Of a DNA stretch of 64,000 bases, positions 1-8,994 are shown in pieces. How positions within the stretch are numbered: the first letter of the stretch is position 1; the number at the start of each line of letters is the position of its first letter. This stretch comes from Actinomadura barringtoniae (GTDB lineage Bacteria; Actinomycetota; Actinomycetes; Streptosporangiales; Streptosporangiaceae): the NCBI RefSeq assembly GCF_017573505.1, contig NZ_JAGEOJ010000012.1, forward strand, positions 248,001 to 312,000. Direction: 5' to 3'. The notes beneath the pieces are model-generated. The model was not told the DNA's origin, did no database searches, and worked only from the letters and a program-made list of their open reading frames with translations. Both the position numbers and the translations under genes were made by a program.

Positions 1-654
1 CCGCGCGTACTGGCGGCACGGACCCCTTTCGGCTTCGTGGTGATCGACGACCCGGTGCAGTCGATGGACCCGGCGAAGGTCGACGGGCTCGCCCGCGTAC
101 TGGCCGACGTCGCCCGACATCGTCAGGTCGTCGTCTTCACCCATGACACCCGCCTCCGAGACGCGATCTCGCAGCTCCAGCTACCGGCGTCCGTCCTCGA
201 AGTGACACGGCAGGAACGTTCGATCGTCTCGGTCCGTCCCGTCGAGGACGAGGTCAGCCGGGCGCTCGCAGACGCCCGCGCAGTGGCCGCGAGCATCGAC
301 CTTCCCGCTCAGGCCGCGTTCGTCGTCGCCGCCGGGCTCTGTCGCACCGCGTTGGAGGCCGCCTGCGTCGAGGTTCTGCGCCGCAAGCTGCTGGGCCACG
401 GCGAGCCTTACGCGGAGGTGGAGTCTCTCCTACGGTCTACGCGTGCTCTCGGCGAGGTCGTAACTTTGGCAGCCTTCGGAGCGCCTCGCCCCCGCACTGA
501 CTTGAACGACCTCCTCGCCCAGCAGGGACCATGGGCCCGAGAGGCTTTCGCGCTGTGTAACAGGGGTGTCCACGGCGGGCCGCCGCCGGCCGATCTCGGC
601 TCCGTGGTCGGCAAGGTCGAACGACTGATCCGGGTCGTGCGTCGTGACTGGTGA
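1..654 (+). CDS. AAA family ATPase, SMC/RloC-like, C-terminal part only
   Basis: The reading frame is open from the first base, so only the C-terminal 217 residues of a larger protein are visible. The fragment begins at the Walker B and D-loop region (FVVIDDPVQSMD), typical of ABC/SMC-like ATPases such as RecF, RecN and RloC, followed by an H-loop (VVVFTHD). The rest is mostly helical and ends with a conserved-looking NRGVHGG stretch. The stop overlaps the next gene by 11 bases, so the two are probably translationally coupled. ATPases of this class are common in anti-phage and DNA-repair operons, and the downstream helicase-nuclease fits that. The exact family cannot be set without the missing N-terminus. 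Confidence 0.8.
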   Translation, partial: PRVLAARTPFGFVVIDDPVQSMDPAKVDGLARVLADVARHRQVVVFTHDTRLRDAISQLQLPASVLEVTRQERSIVSVRPVEDEVSRALADARAVAASIDLPAQAAFVVAAGLCRTALEAACVEVLRRKLLGHGEPYAEVESLLRSTRALGEVVTLAAFGAPRPRTDLNDLLAQQGPWAREAFALCNRGVHGGPPPADLGSVVGKVERLIRVVRRDW

Positions 655-1024
655 CGACGACCTCATCACGCTGGCCGACCGGCTGCTTCGGGGTGAGGTT
701 CAGGTGGCCCAGGGCAGCTCGGCGCGCACCACCGTCTTCTTGCTGCGGCTCGCACTCGAAAGGGAGCTGGACGCCTACTGGGACCGCATCGGCCTGCCGG
801 TCCTGTCCCGCAACCCTATGCGCGCCCAGCTGCTCTGCCTCACCGAGTACGCCGACCTTGCGACGGCTACAAGCGCCCGCAGCCTCTGGGGCCAGCTCAG
901 CCAGGCATGCCACTACCACTCATACGAGCTGTCCCCCGCCTCCCACGAACTGCGTCGCTGGCACACCGAGCTGAACCACCTCGTGGCCAGGCTACGTCGG
1001 CGACAAGGCCCGGACCGAGGATGA
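644..1024 (+). CDS. Small helical protein, partner of the AAA ATPase
   Basis: This 126-residue protein has a GTG start inside the end of the upstream ATPase gene. It looks entirely alpha-helical. I do not recognise a named family. The C-terminal part has ACHYHSYEL followed by R105-WHTELN-H112, an R-x6-H spacing of the kind found in HEPN ribonuclease domains; this is suggestive only. The 11-base overlap implies co-expression with the ATPase at a fixed ratio, as in two-component defence or toxin modules. Alternatives are a structural subunit or an unrelated helical bundle. Confidence 0.65.
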   Translation: MTGDDDLITLADRLLRGEVQVAQGSSARTTVFLLRLALERELDAYWDRIGLPVLSRNPMRAQLLCLTEYADLATATSARSLWGQLSQACHYHSYELSPASHELRRWHTELNHLVARLRRRQGPDRG

Positions 1025-1067
1025 GTGTCGGAGCCTAATAGCTCGTGGACGGCCTCCCTGGGTGCCG

Positions 1068-1091
1068 CTACCGGTAGGGAGATGTATCTCC
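1068..1091. promoter_or_regulatory. Two abutting palindromes in the 275-bp gap before the helicase gene
   Basis: CTACCGGTAG (1068-1077) is a perfect 10-bp palindrome, directly followed by GGAGAT-GT-ATCTCC (1078-1091), a perfect 6-bp-arm inverted repeat. They lie about 210 bases upstream of the helicase start and could be operator sites or a short hairpin. Nothing else in 1025-1299 looks coding. Confidence 0.35.
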
Positions 1092-1299
1092 GGGGGGTGA
1101 ACGACCGGCCCTTCGCGAGCGTCTTTACTGCATGAGAATCCCCAGTCTCACTGGTGATCGAAGACATCGGCCCACGCATTCCGTCACGGGTTTGCGGGAC
1201 GGCGTCGGTAGGCGCGCGGTCGGGAACAGTACGAGGCAGGAGCTTCAGGCCCGGGGACCGGCCTGACTCCGGCATTTACGGGGAACGCGGGGAGCGCAT

Positions 1300-4200
1300 G
1301 TGACAGGGGACGTCCGCGAGCGAGTCGGCCGGTTGTACGACTATCTCGGCGCGCTGGCTCAGGAGGTGTACGCCAAGCCCGTTCGTGAGATCGGCAAGCT
1401 GGACGGGGTGACGGGGCCAGAGGATCTTCTCCCGCATCCTTCGGTGCGGGTGGGCCCGGCCGCGGGTGAGGCCTGGCTCAGGGTCTCCAAGACCGACAGG
1501 CCTGACCCTCCGGTCCTCTCGGAGGCGATCGCGCCGCATGTGGGCCGGATCAAGATCGACGATCCGTTCCGGACGCCGAAGCTGCCGTTCGACCTCGGGA
1601 AACGGTTCGACGACTTCGGGGAGGAGCAGGCCTTCCGCCGCGACTTCGCGGACTGGGTGGCCGGGACGTGGACCCCGTGGGCGGAGTCCGCGCGTCCGGC
1701 CGCCGCGGCGCGGGCCCTCTACGACAACCTGTTCCGGCTCCGGCAGCGGCTCCGGACCGACGAGGCGACGCACGAGCTGGTGTGGGGTCACGGCCTGCTC
1801 GGCTGGCGCCTCGACGATCAGGCGATCTGCCATCCGCTCCTGATCACGAGGGCGCGGGTGGACTTCGACGACGAGTCCGGGGATCTGGCGGTGGTCCCCG
1901 AAGGGCTTCCGGCGCTGGAGCTCGACTGCGTGCAGGGGCTCGGCATCCCGAACCTGGGGCGGCTGAGCGAGCTGGCCGAGGAGATCGAGGACGACCCGGT
2001 CGACGTCTGGTCCTCCGACGACGTGCGGGCCGTCTACGGGCGCGTGCTCGCGCCGCTTGGTCTCGACGCCCGTGTCGACGAGGGCGACGGCCTGCCGCGG
2101 ACGGGCCCGGCGCCGGTCATCGCCATGACCTGGCGGCTGTTCGTACGCAAGCGCCGGGTGATGTTCCTGAAGTTCTTCGATCGGCTGAAGGAGTCGATCG
2201 AGGCGGACGGAAGCCTGCCCGCCCCGATGGTCGCCCTCGCGGCCGACGAGGAGGGCGCCGAACGGCTGCCCGGCGCGGAGTCGCAGGAGTGGGCCAAGGT
2301 CGCCGAGCAGCTGCTGATGCCGCTGCCCGCGAACGCCGAGCAGGAGCAGATCGCCCGCAAGCTGGCCGCGCACAGCGGCGTGACCGTGCAGGGCCCGCCG
2401 GGGACCGGCAAGAGCCACACGATCGCCAACCTCGTCTCCCACCTGGTCGCCCACGGCAAGCGCGTGCTCGTCACGGCCCACAAGGACCAGGCGCTCGCGG
2501 TCCTGCGCGACAAGATCCCCGAGGAGCTGCGCGACCTGTCCCTCGCGGTGCTCGGTTCCTCGTCGGCGGACATCACGGCGCTGCAGCGTTCGGTGAACGC
2601 CATCGCGGCCGCCGCGGACCAGGTGGACGAACGGCGCGAGGCCGCACTCGTCGCGAGCCTGCGCGAGCGGCTGGACGCCGTCGAGCTCGAGGCCGCCCGG
2701 CTCGGCAAGCGGCTCAGGGAGGCGCTGGAGCACGAGGGCGATCAGTTCGACTTCGGAAACGTTCAGCGACGCGCGCCCGAGACCGCGGAGTGGCTCGCCG
2801 AGCATGAGGCCGGCCTGGCCCGGATCCCCGACGTCGTCGAGCCCGGCGTCGCGTGCCCGCTGAGCGTTCAGGAGCTGTCGGAGTTCTTCGCGCTGGCCCA
2901 GCGGACGGCGCCGGAGGACGCGGCGGCCGGGATGCTCGAGCTCCCGCAGGCCCAGAACCTGCCGAACGGCGAGTACTTGCGCAAGGGCCACGAGGAGATG
3001 CGGCGCCTGCGGGAGCTCCTCGCCCGCTACGCGATCACCGACTGGACCGTCGTCGACCAGGTCGGGGCCCAGTGGCTCGGCGACCTCAGCGAGGCGATCA
3101 CCCAGGCCGCCGCGTTCCTCCGGCGGCTGGAGGCGGCCTGGCTCGTCGGCCTCCGCGCGCAGGTCGTGCAGTCGCCGCAGTGGCGGGACCTGTGGGCTGG
3201 CCATCGCGACCGCCTCCACTGGGAGGTCCGCCGGTGCGCCGCGTTCCGCGCGACGTCGGCGGGGGCGCGCATCGAGCTCCCCGAGGGCTCCTCCGACCGG
3301 GAGCTCCTGACGGCGCTCACTCAGCTCCTCGACCGCTACCGCGACGGCAAGAAGGCCGGTTCGGTCGTACGCCGATCGCTCGGTCACCTCGTCAAGAGCG
3401 TCCGCGTCGACGGCGAGCACCCCGAGACGCCGGAGGACGTCGAGAAGGTCATCGCGTTCATCGAACTGCGCCGGGTCCGCACCTCACTGATCCACCTCTG
3501 GAACGCCGAGCTGGCGGACGCCCTCGGCGCCCCTCGGGTGCCGCCAAACCTGCCGGCCGTCGAGATCTGGATCGACGCCCGCGTTCAGGAGATCGCGGAC
3601 GCGCTCAGCTGGGAACAGGAGCACTGGCCGGCGCTCAGGCACCAGCTCGCCGCGCTCTTCCCGCCCGAGGCGCTCCCGCCGCACCCGACCGCGCCCGAGC
3701 TGAACGCGCTGGCCGTGACCGTCGACGGCCTCAGGTCGCGCCTGCGCCTTCGCGACCTGATCAATGAGGCTCAGCGGCTGAGCGAATACCTCGCCGCCAA
3801 CCAGTCCCGCTCACGCGCCAGCAGTCTCTGGGCCGACCTGGCGCGTGCCCTTGCCGGCCAGGACTGGTCCCTCTGGGACGGCACACTCGCCAACGCCCAG
3901 CGCCTGCATTCGCTACGTCCCCAGTTCATGCGCCTGCGCGAGCTCCACTACCAACTCGCGACCGTGACTCCCCTGTGGGCGGAACGAATCCTGGACTCGC
4001 AAGGCGCAACCGACGCCTGCGGTGACCCAGGCCGCCTCGCCGAACTCTGGCAGTGGCGCCAAGCCGAAACGTGGCTGCGGAAGCTGACGGAAGCCGACGA
4101 CCTGGCCGAAGTGCAGTGTCGCCTGGACCAGGTCCAGGAACAGCGCCGCCACCTGACCCTTGAGCTGACGCACCGTTCCGCCTGGCTCTCCGTCAAGCGC

Positions 4201-5628
4201 AACCTGGGGCAGACCCAGCGCCAAGCCCTCGTCGGCTGGCTCCAGACCCTGCGCAAGATCGGCCGCGGAACGGGGGTCAGCGCGAACAAGTGGCGTGCCG
4301 AGGCCCAGCGGCTGATGCCCCAGGCCATGGGGGCCGTCCCGGTCTGGATCATGCCGTACTACCGCGTCGCCGAGTCGTTCGACCCGGCCGCCGCCCCACC
4401 CTTCGACGTCGTCATCATCGACGAGAGCAGCCAGTGCGACGTCTTCGCCCTGGGCCTCCTGGGCCTGGGCCACAAGGTGGTCGTCGTAGGCGACGACAAG
4501 CAGATCAGCCCATCGTCCATAGGCGTGAGGCACGACCGCGTAGACGAACTGATCCGCGCCTACCTACGCGACTTCCCCAACCCCCTCCTTCTGGACCTGG
4601 AGTCGAGCCTCTACGACGCGTCCGCTCGCCTCTTCCCCGGAGTCGTACGCCTGCGCGAGCATTTCCGTTGCCTCCCCCAGATCATCGAGTTCTCCTCCCA
4701 GCGCTACTACAGCGGCGAGATCCAGCCCCTCCGCGAAGAGTCGACCGACCGCCTGCCAGGCCCCGCCGTCCAAGCAGTCCACGTCCCCGACGGCGTCCGC
4801 CGCGACACCACCATCGGCAACATCAACGAAGCCGAGGCCCACGCCCTGGTGGACCGCCTCGTCGAAGCCTGCGCCGACCCGGCCTACGACGGCCGCACGA
4901 TGGGCGTGATCTCGCTCCTCAGCACGAGCCGCCAGGCCCAGTACATCGACAGGCTCCTCCTCGACAAGCTGGGCCCAGAGGAATACGAACGCCGCAACCT
5001 CCGCTGCGGCGACTCCTACAGCTTCCAAGGCGACGAACGCGACGTCATGTTCATCAGCGTCGTCGCCGACGACAACCGGGGCGCCTTCACCTCGAGGGCG
5101 TACGAGCAGCGCGTCAACGTGGCCGCCAGCCGTGCCCGCGACCAGCTGTGGGTCTTCCACAGCATCGCGCCCGAGTCCCTCAACGACCACGACCAGCGCG
5201 CCGCCCTCATCCGCTACGCCCGCGACGGCCAGCGTTCCGAAGACCTGGCAGCCGACCTCGAATCCCGCTGCGACTCGGACTTCGAGCGCAAGGTCCTCCG
5301 CATGCTCCTGGCCCGCGACTACCTCGTCACACCCCAGTACCCCGTAGGCAGCCTCCGCATCGACCTGGTCGTCCGCGGCAACGGCAGAAAGCTCGCCATC
5401 GAATGCGACGGCGACAAGTACCACGGCCCCGACCAGTGGGAAGACGACCTCCGCCGCCAGACCGTCCTGGAACGGCTCGGCTGGCGCTTCTGGCGCGTCC
5501 GCGGCAGCGTCTTCTACCGCGACCCCGAACGAGCCCTGTCCACCCTCTGGCCCCTCCTCGCCGAACAAGGAATCCACCCAGCCGAGAACCCGTCCCCCTC
5601 GACCGGTTTCACCTTCACCCCGGCCTAG
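1300..5628 (+). CDS. SF1 helicase with C-terminal restriction-endonuclease-like domain
   Basis: This 1442-residue protein has Walker A GPPGTGKS at residues 365-372, Walker B VIIDESSQCD near 1041, SF1 C-terminal motifs (SFQGDERDV, then RVNVAASRARDQL near 1270) and a final domain at about 1335-1435 with RIDLVV, AIECDGDKYH and a late WRFWRVRGS motif. That last block matches the Vsr/DUF559/MTES_1575 group of PD-(D/E)XK nuclease-like domains. Residues 420-1000 are a long helical insertion. The GTG start at 1300 has a good GGGGAG ribosome site. An ATG-TGA start-stop pair (1298-1303) overlaps it out of frame. Helicase-nuclease fusions of this type are known in bacterial defence loci. A nucleic-acid remodelling and cutting role is inferred; the substrate is unknown. 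Confidence 0.88.
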   Translation: MTGDVRERVGRLYDYLGALAQEVYAKPVREIGKLDGVTGPEDLLPHPSVRVGPAAGEAWLRVSKTDRPDPPVLSEAIAPHVGRIKIDDPFRTPKLPFDLGKRFDDFGEEQAFRRDFADWVAGTWTPWAESARPAAAARALYDNLFRLRQRLRTDEATHELVWGHGLLGWRLDDQAICHPLLITRARVDFDDESGDLAVVPEGLPALELDCVQGLGIPNLGRLSELAEEIEDDPVDVWSSDDVRAVYGRVLAPLGLDARVDEGDGLPRTGPAPVIAMTWRLFVRKRRVMFLKFFDRLKESIEADGSLPAPMVALAADEEGAERLPGAESQEWAKVAEQLLMPLPANAEQEQIARKLAAHSGVTVQGPPGTGKSHTIANLVSHLVAHGKRVLVTAHKDQALAVLRDKIPEELRDLSLAVLGSSSADITALQRSVNAIAAAADQVDERREAALVASLRERLDAVELEAARLGKRLREALEHEGDQFDFGNVQRRAPETAEWLAEHEAGLARIPDVVEPGVACPLSVQELSEFFALAQRTAPEDAAAGMLELPQAQNLPNGEYLRKGHEEMRRLRELLARYAITDWTVVDQVGAQWLGDLSEAITQAAAFLRRLEAAWLVGLRAQVVQSPQWRDLWAGHRDRLHWEVRRCAAFRATSAGARIELPEGSSDRELLTALTQLLDRYRDGKKAGSVVRRSLGHLVKSVRVDGEHPETPEDVEKVIAFIELRRVRTSLIHLWNAELADALGAPRVPPNLPAVEIWIDARVQEIADALSWEQEHWPALRHQLAALFPPEALPPHPTAPELNALAVTVDGLRSRLRLRDLINEAQRLSEYLAANQSRSRASSLWADLARALAGQDWSLWDGTLANAQRLHSLRPQFMRLRELHYQLATVTPLWAERILDSQGATDACGDPGRLAELWQWRQAETWLRKLTEADDLAEVQCRLDQVQEQRRHLTLELTHRSAWLSVKRNLGQTQRQALVGWLQTLRKIGRGTGVSANKWRAEAQRLMPQAMGAVPVWIMPYYRVAESFDPAAAPPFDVVIIDESSQCDVFALGLLGLGHKVVVVGDDKQISPSSIGVRHDRVDELIRAYLRDFPNPLLLDLESSLYDASARLFPGVVRLREHFRCLPQIIEFSSQRYYSGEIQPLREESTDRLPGPAVQAVHVPDGVRRDTTIGNINEAEAHALVDRLVEACADPAYDGRTMGVISLLSTSRQAQYIDRLLLDKLGPEEYERRNLRCGDSYSFQGDERDVMFISVVADDNRGAFTSRAYEQRVNVAASRARDQLWVFHSIAPESLNDHDQRAALIRYARDGQRSEDLAADLESRCDSDFERKVLRMLLARDYLVTPQYPVGSLRIDLVVRGNGRKLAIECDGDKYHGPDQWEDDLRRQTVLERLGWRFWRVRGSVFYRDPERALSTLWPLLAEQGIHPAENPSPSTGFTFTPA

Positions 5629-5652
5629 GCCGCCCCGCCCCCTCTTGGAGTG

Positions 5653-6690
5653 TCAGGAACCGTTGACGGCCGCCGCGCCGTCCCCTTGCCTGCCGACTCC
5701 CCAGATGACACCGGACACCGTGGCGAGGTCGTGCACCTCGATCCCGGTCGGCACCGTCACCGCCTCCCACTTGCCTCCGCTGTAGCGGTACGGGGCCTTC
5801 AGCGGTGAAGCGGACTCCTCTGGCGCGACCCAGGGAATATCGGAGGAGTCCACGGTCAGGTCGGCGAAGTCGGCGTACCCGGCCGGGGGCGCGATCGGGC
5901 TCCAGGCGGAGCCGTTCCAGTGCATCAAGTACTTCTCCGTGATCGCCCAGACGTTGTTCGCGGCGACCGGAACGACCTTGAGGAACCGGTCATTGCCGGA
6001 GGCCGCCGGCAGCGGAACGCTCTTCCAGGCCACGCCGTCGAAGTGCGCGGCGGCGGGCACCGAGCCGACCTGCGGCTGTTCCCGATCGCCGACCGCCCAC
6101 ACGTCGGTGGCGGTGAGCCCCTGAAGATCGTTGATGTTCCCGAACCCAGGCACCTCGACGGCGGTCCAGGCGTCACCGGTGCGCTTGAGCACCCTGGCGT
6201 CCATGTCCCAGTAGCTGATGAAGGTGCCCGCCGGACCGGTGGCGAGCATATTGATCGAGCTGGTCGGAACCGTGACGTTCTGGAACGCCGAGCCGTCGAA
6301 GCGCGCCACGTACCTGCTCGAGCTCGTGCTGGCGCTTGGTCCGCCCGCGATCCATGTCTCGCCCCCGCTCGAGGCGATTCGCGCGATCTCGCCCTGGCCC
6401 GTCCAGCCGTTGATCGGGTACTCCTGCCAGGACGAGCCCACCCGGCGCCGTACGACCGGGTTCCCGTCGCTGTACACGGGACAGAGGTCGCCCCAGCGAA
6501 CGCAGTACTTCCCCTGCATGCCGCCAGCCCAGACACCGCCCGCGCCGTCGGGCGTGACCTCGAACAGTTCGGACCGAGACCACAGGAAGGGCAGTGAGAC
6601 CGTGCGCAGCTCAGGCGCGCCCGCGAAAGCCGGTGCGGGAAGAGACGCGAGGGTGGCGGCGGTGGCGACGACCGTGATCACACGTTTCAT
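5653..6690 (-). CDS. Secreted beta-propeller-like protein
   Basis: The 345-residue protein starts with MKRVITVV and a clear Sec signal peptide ending near AFA-GA (residue 24). The mature part has repeated short strands with W/G-rich turns (GGVWAGG, ETWIAGG, DVWAVGD, NVWAITE, SDIPWV, GVIWGVG). These repeats suggest a six- or seven-bladed propeller like the ligand-binding sensor propellers, though no catalytic motif is seen. I prefer the ATG at 6690 over an upstream TTG at 6705 because it puts the signal peptide at the N-terminus. It converges on the helicase gene with only 24 bases between. It is probably exported and cell-surface or extracellular; its ligand is unknown. Confidence 0.75.
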   Translation of the reverse strand: MKRVITVVATAATLASLPAPAFAGAPELRTVSLPFLWSRSELFEVTPDGAGGVWAGGMQGKYCVRWGDLCPVYSDGNPVVRRRVGSSWQEYPINGWTGQGEIARIASSGGETWIAGGPSASTSSSRYVARFDGSAFQNVTVPTSSINMLATGPAGTFISYWDMDARVLKRTGDAWTAVEVPGFGNINDLQGLTATDVWAVGDREQPQVGSVPAAAHFDGVAWKSVPLPAASGNDRFLKVVPVAANNVWAITEKYLMHWNGSAWSPIAPPAGYADFADLTVDSSDIPWVAPEESASPLKAPYRYSGGKWEAVTVPTGIEVHDLATVSGVIWGVGRQGDGAAAVNGS

Positions 6691-6895
6691 GCCAGCACTA
6701 TTCAACGCTCGCCAAAAAAACGCCAGTGTCTACTGGGACAATCGCAGCGCCCACACCCAAGCAGTCGCAACGCCAGAGGCCACGACCTGGTCCGCAGCAT
6801 CCAGAACCACCAGATGACCGCGTCCGGCCATACCGCCAGGGCGCTCAATCAGTCCATCGACCTCGCTCGCTCCACGGTGGACTATCGTGACGATC

Positions 6896-7906
6896 ATGGA
6901 GTTTCGGCGGGTCGGGGCCAGCGGGCTGCGCATCAGCGAGATCGTCTTCGGCAACTGGCTCACCCTGGACGGCCAGATCGACCAGGACGCGCAGGTGGAC
7001 TGCATCCGGGCCGCACTGGACAGCGGGATCACCACCTACGACACCGCCGACATCTATTCCGGCGGCCTCGCCGAACAGGTGCTCGGACGCGCCCTGAAAG
7101 GGGTGCGGCGATCATCGGTGGAGATCGCCACCAAGGTCTGCCTGCCGGTCGGAACGGGCCCCAACGACAAGGGTCTGTCCCGCAAGCACATCATGGAGAG
7201 CTGCAACAACTCTCTGCGGCGGCTCGGCACCGACTACGTGGACCTCTACCAGGCGCACCGCTTCGACGCGGACACCCCACTAGAGGAGTCCATGAAGGCC
7301 TTCGCCGACCTGGTGCGCCAAGGCAAGGTGCTGTACGTGGGCGTGTCCGAATGGACCGCCGAGCAGATCGAACGCGGCCACACACTGGCCACCGAGATGG
7401 GCGTCCCCCTGATCTCCAACCAGCCGCAGTACTCGATCCTGTGGCGCGTCATCGAAGCCGAAGTGAACCCGACATCCCGGCGGCTCGGCATGGGCCAGAT
7501 CGTCTTCTCCCCCGTCGCACAGGGCGTCCTCACCGGCAAATACCAACCGGGCGGCTCCGCTCCCGAGGGTTCGCGAGCGACCGACGCCCGCGGCACCCGC
7601 TTCGTAGGCCGCTACATGTCGGACACCGTCCTGGAACGCGTCCAACGCCTCCGCCCGCTCGCCGAAGAGGCCAGCCTGACCATGGCGCAGCTCGCCGTCG
7701 CCTGGGTCCTGCAGAACCCCGGAGTGGCGGGCGCGATCATCGGCGCGTCCCGTCCCGAGCAGGTGGCCGAGAACACCGCCGCCGCCGGCGTCCGCCTGCC
7801 CGCCGACCTGCTCAAGCGCATCGACGACACCCTGGACGACCTCATCGAACGCGACCCCGCCAAAACCGCCGACCTCTTCAACGTGATGCCCACCTGGCGC
7901 CGCTAA
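6896..7906 (+). CDS. Aldo/keto reductase
   Basis: This 336-residue NADP-dependent oxidoreductase has a full AKR active site: D49 and Y54 in YDTADIYSGG, K80 in ATKVCLPVG and H124-equivalent H121 in YQAHRFD. The family reduces aldehydes and ketones to alcohols in a (beta/alpha)8 barrel. The C-terminal GAIIGASRPEQVAENT segment binds the cofactor phosphate. The sequence resembles the potassium-channel beta-subunit/YghZ branch of the AKRs. The ATG at 6896 gives the usual N-terminus (MEFRRVGASGL); a GTG three codons earlier is also possible. A TATCGT element sits just before it, so the transcript may be leaderless. Confidence 0.92.
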   Translation: MEFRRVGASGLRISEIVFGNWLTLDGQIDQDAQVDCIRAALDSGITTYDTADIYSGGLAEQVLGRALKGVRRSSVEIATKVCLPVGTGPNDKGLSRKHIMESCNNSLRRLGTDYVDLYQAHRFDADTPLEESMKAFADLVRQGKVLYVGVSEWTAEQIERGHTLATEMGVPLISNQPQYSILWRVIEAEVNPTSRRLGMGQIVFSPVAQGVLTGKYQPGGSAPEGSRATDARGTRFVGRYMSDTVLERVQRLRPLAEEASLTMAQLAVAWVLQNPGVAGAIIGASRPEQVAENTAAAGVRLPADLLKRIDDTLDDLIERDPAKTADLFNVMPTWRR

Positions 7907-8041
7907 CCCCCACCCCCACCTTGCGGTTCCGTTCGTTGACCGTCGCCCGGCCGATGATCCCCCAGCAAGTCCACACAACGGCCCGATCAAATGTTCGAGA
8001 AACAGGCCCTGATCAGGAATCGAGCACCTAAGCTCACCTGC

Positions 8042-8863
8042 GTGGCGAGCACCGAACCAACCGAACCATGCCGGGGATTCTGGGCCGACACGGCCCGTAT
8101 CCGTGCGGGCTTCCTTGCCGAAGTCCCGACACAAACACTCGTGCTGAAGGTCGCAGAGGAGGTCGGTGAAGTCGCCGAGGCCTACATCGGGATGACCGGC
8201 GGCAACCCCCGGAAGGGCGTGCACAAGACCGCGACCAACGTCCTCGACGAGCTGGCCGACGTGATGCTCGCCGCCGCTGTGCCGATGGTCGACATCGCAG
8301 GCGGCCCCTCCGAAGCCGAACGCCACCTGGCTCACCGCCTCGGCGTAGTCTCGGCCCGCAAGATCGCCGCCCCACCCACCACGACCGGCTGGCACGGCTC
8401 GTTCATCGCGCCCCACACCCTGCTCTGGCGCGAGGACGGCAAGGTCTTCATGCTCCGCCGCCACAACACCGGCTACCGCGACGGCTGGCTCTGCCCGCCC
8501 GCTGGCCGCATCGAACCCGGCGAAGACGTCCTGGCCGCCGCACTCCGCGAAGCCCACGAAGAGACCGGCGTCCAACTCCGCCGCGAAGACGCCGCGTTCT
8601 CCCACGTCATGCACCGCACCGCCCCCACTCTCCCCGGACCGTGCCACGCGATCAGCGACTACTGGTTCTCCTTCCGCACCTGGAACGGCGAGCCCCACGT
8701 AGCCGAACCCGACAAGGCCTCCGAAGCCATCTGGATCGACCCGGCCGCCCCACCCGACGACGTGATCCCCCACTGCGCCGAGGTACTCCAAGCCATCACC
8801 CGAGCCGAGCCCTTCAGCGTCCGCGACTGGGCGAACGAGGGTCAGACTTCGCCCCGGACGTAA
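8042..8863 (+). CDS. MazG-like and Nudix hydrolase fusion
   Basis: The protein has two nucleotide-sanitising domains in one chain. Residues 30-105 carry the MazG-type ExxE...ExxD metal site (E40-x2-E43 and E70-x2-D73). Residues 118-265 carry a perfect Nudix box: G155-x5-E161-x7-R169-E170-x2-E173-E174-x-G176. MazG-type enzymes hydrolyse NTPs to NMP and pyrophosphate, and Nudix enzymes hydrolyse nucleoside diphosphate-X compounds. The fusion implies sequential or parallel cleaning of a nucleotide pool. I start it at GTG 8042. A frame-open ATG at 7991 adds 17 residues without domain similarity. No ribosome site is seen, so it may be leaderless. Substrates cannot be assigned. Confidence 0.85.
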   Translation: MASTEPTEPCRGFWADTARIRAGFLAEVPTQTLVLKVAEEVGEVAEAYIGMTGGNPRKGVHKTATNVLDELADVMLAAAVPMVDIAGGPSEAERHLAHRLGVVSARKIAAPPTTTGWHGSFIAPHTLLWREDGKVFMLRRHNTGYRDGWLCPPAGRIEPGEDVLAAALREAHEETGVQLRREDAAFSHVMHRTAPTLPGPCHAISDYWFSFRTWNGEPHVAEPDKASEAIWIDPAAPPDDVIPHCAEVLQAITRAEPFSVRDWANEGQTSPRT

Positions 8864-8994
8864 CACACACAGTGCTCGATCAAGCAGCGAAATCCGGCCA
8901 ACGGCTCAGAGCCCCTGTGCGCCGGTCAACCAGCAGCAAGGCGCCCTCCACCTGCCGCGAGACCGGCCTAGCGATGAAGACTGCTCAGGCGGAA

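Noticed and set aside
541..600. HEPN RNase motif in the ATPase tail (NRGVHGG)
   Set aside because: The Arg-His spacing is two residues, not the four to six of HEPN active sites.
1276..3420. 714-codon minus-strand frame opposite the helicase gene
   Set aside because: It is an antisense shadow of a high-GC gene: Arg/Leu/Gly-rich with no domain, while the plus frame has clear helicase motifs.
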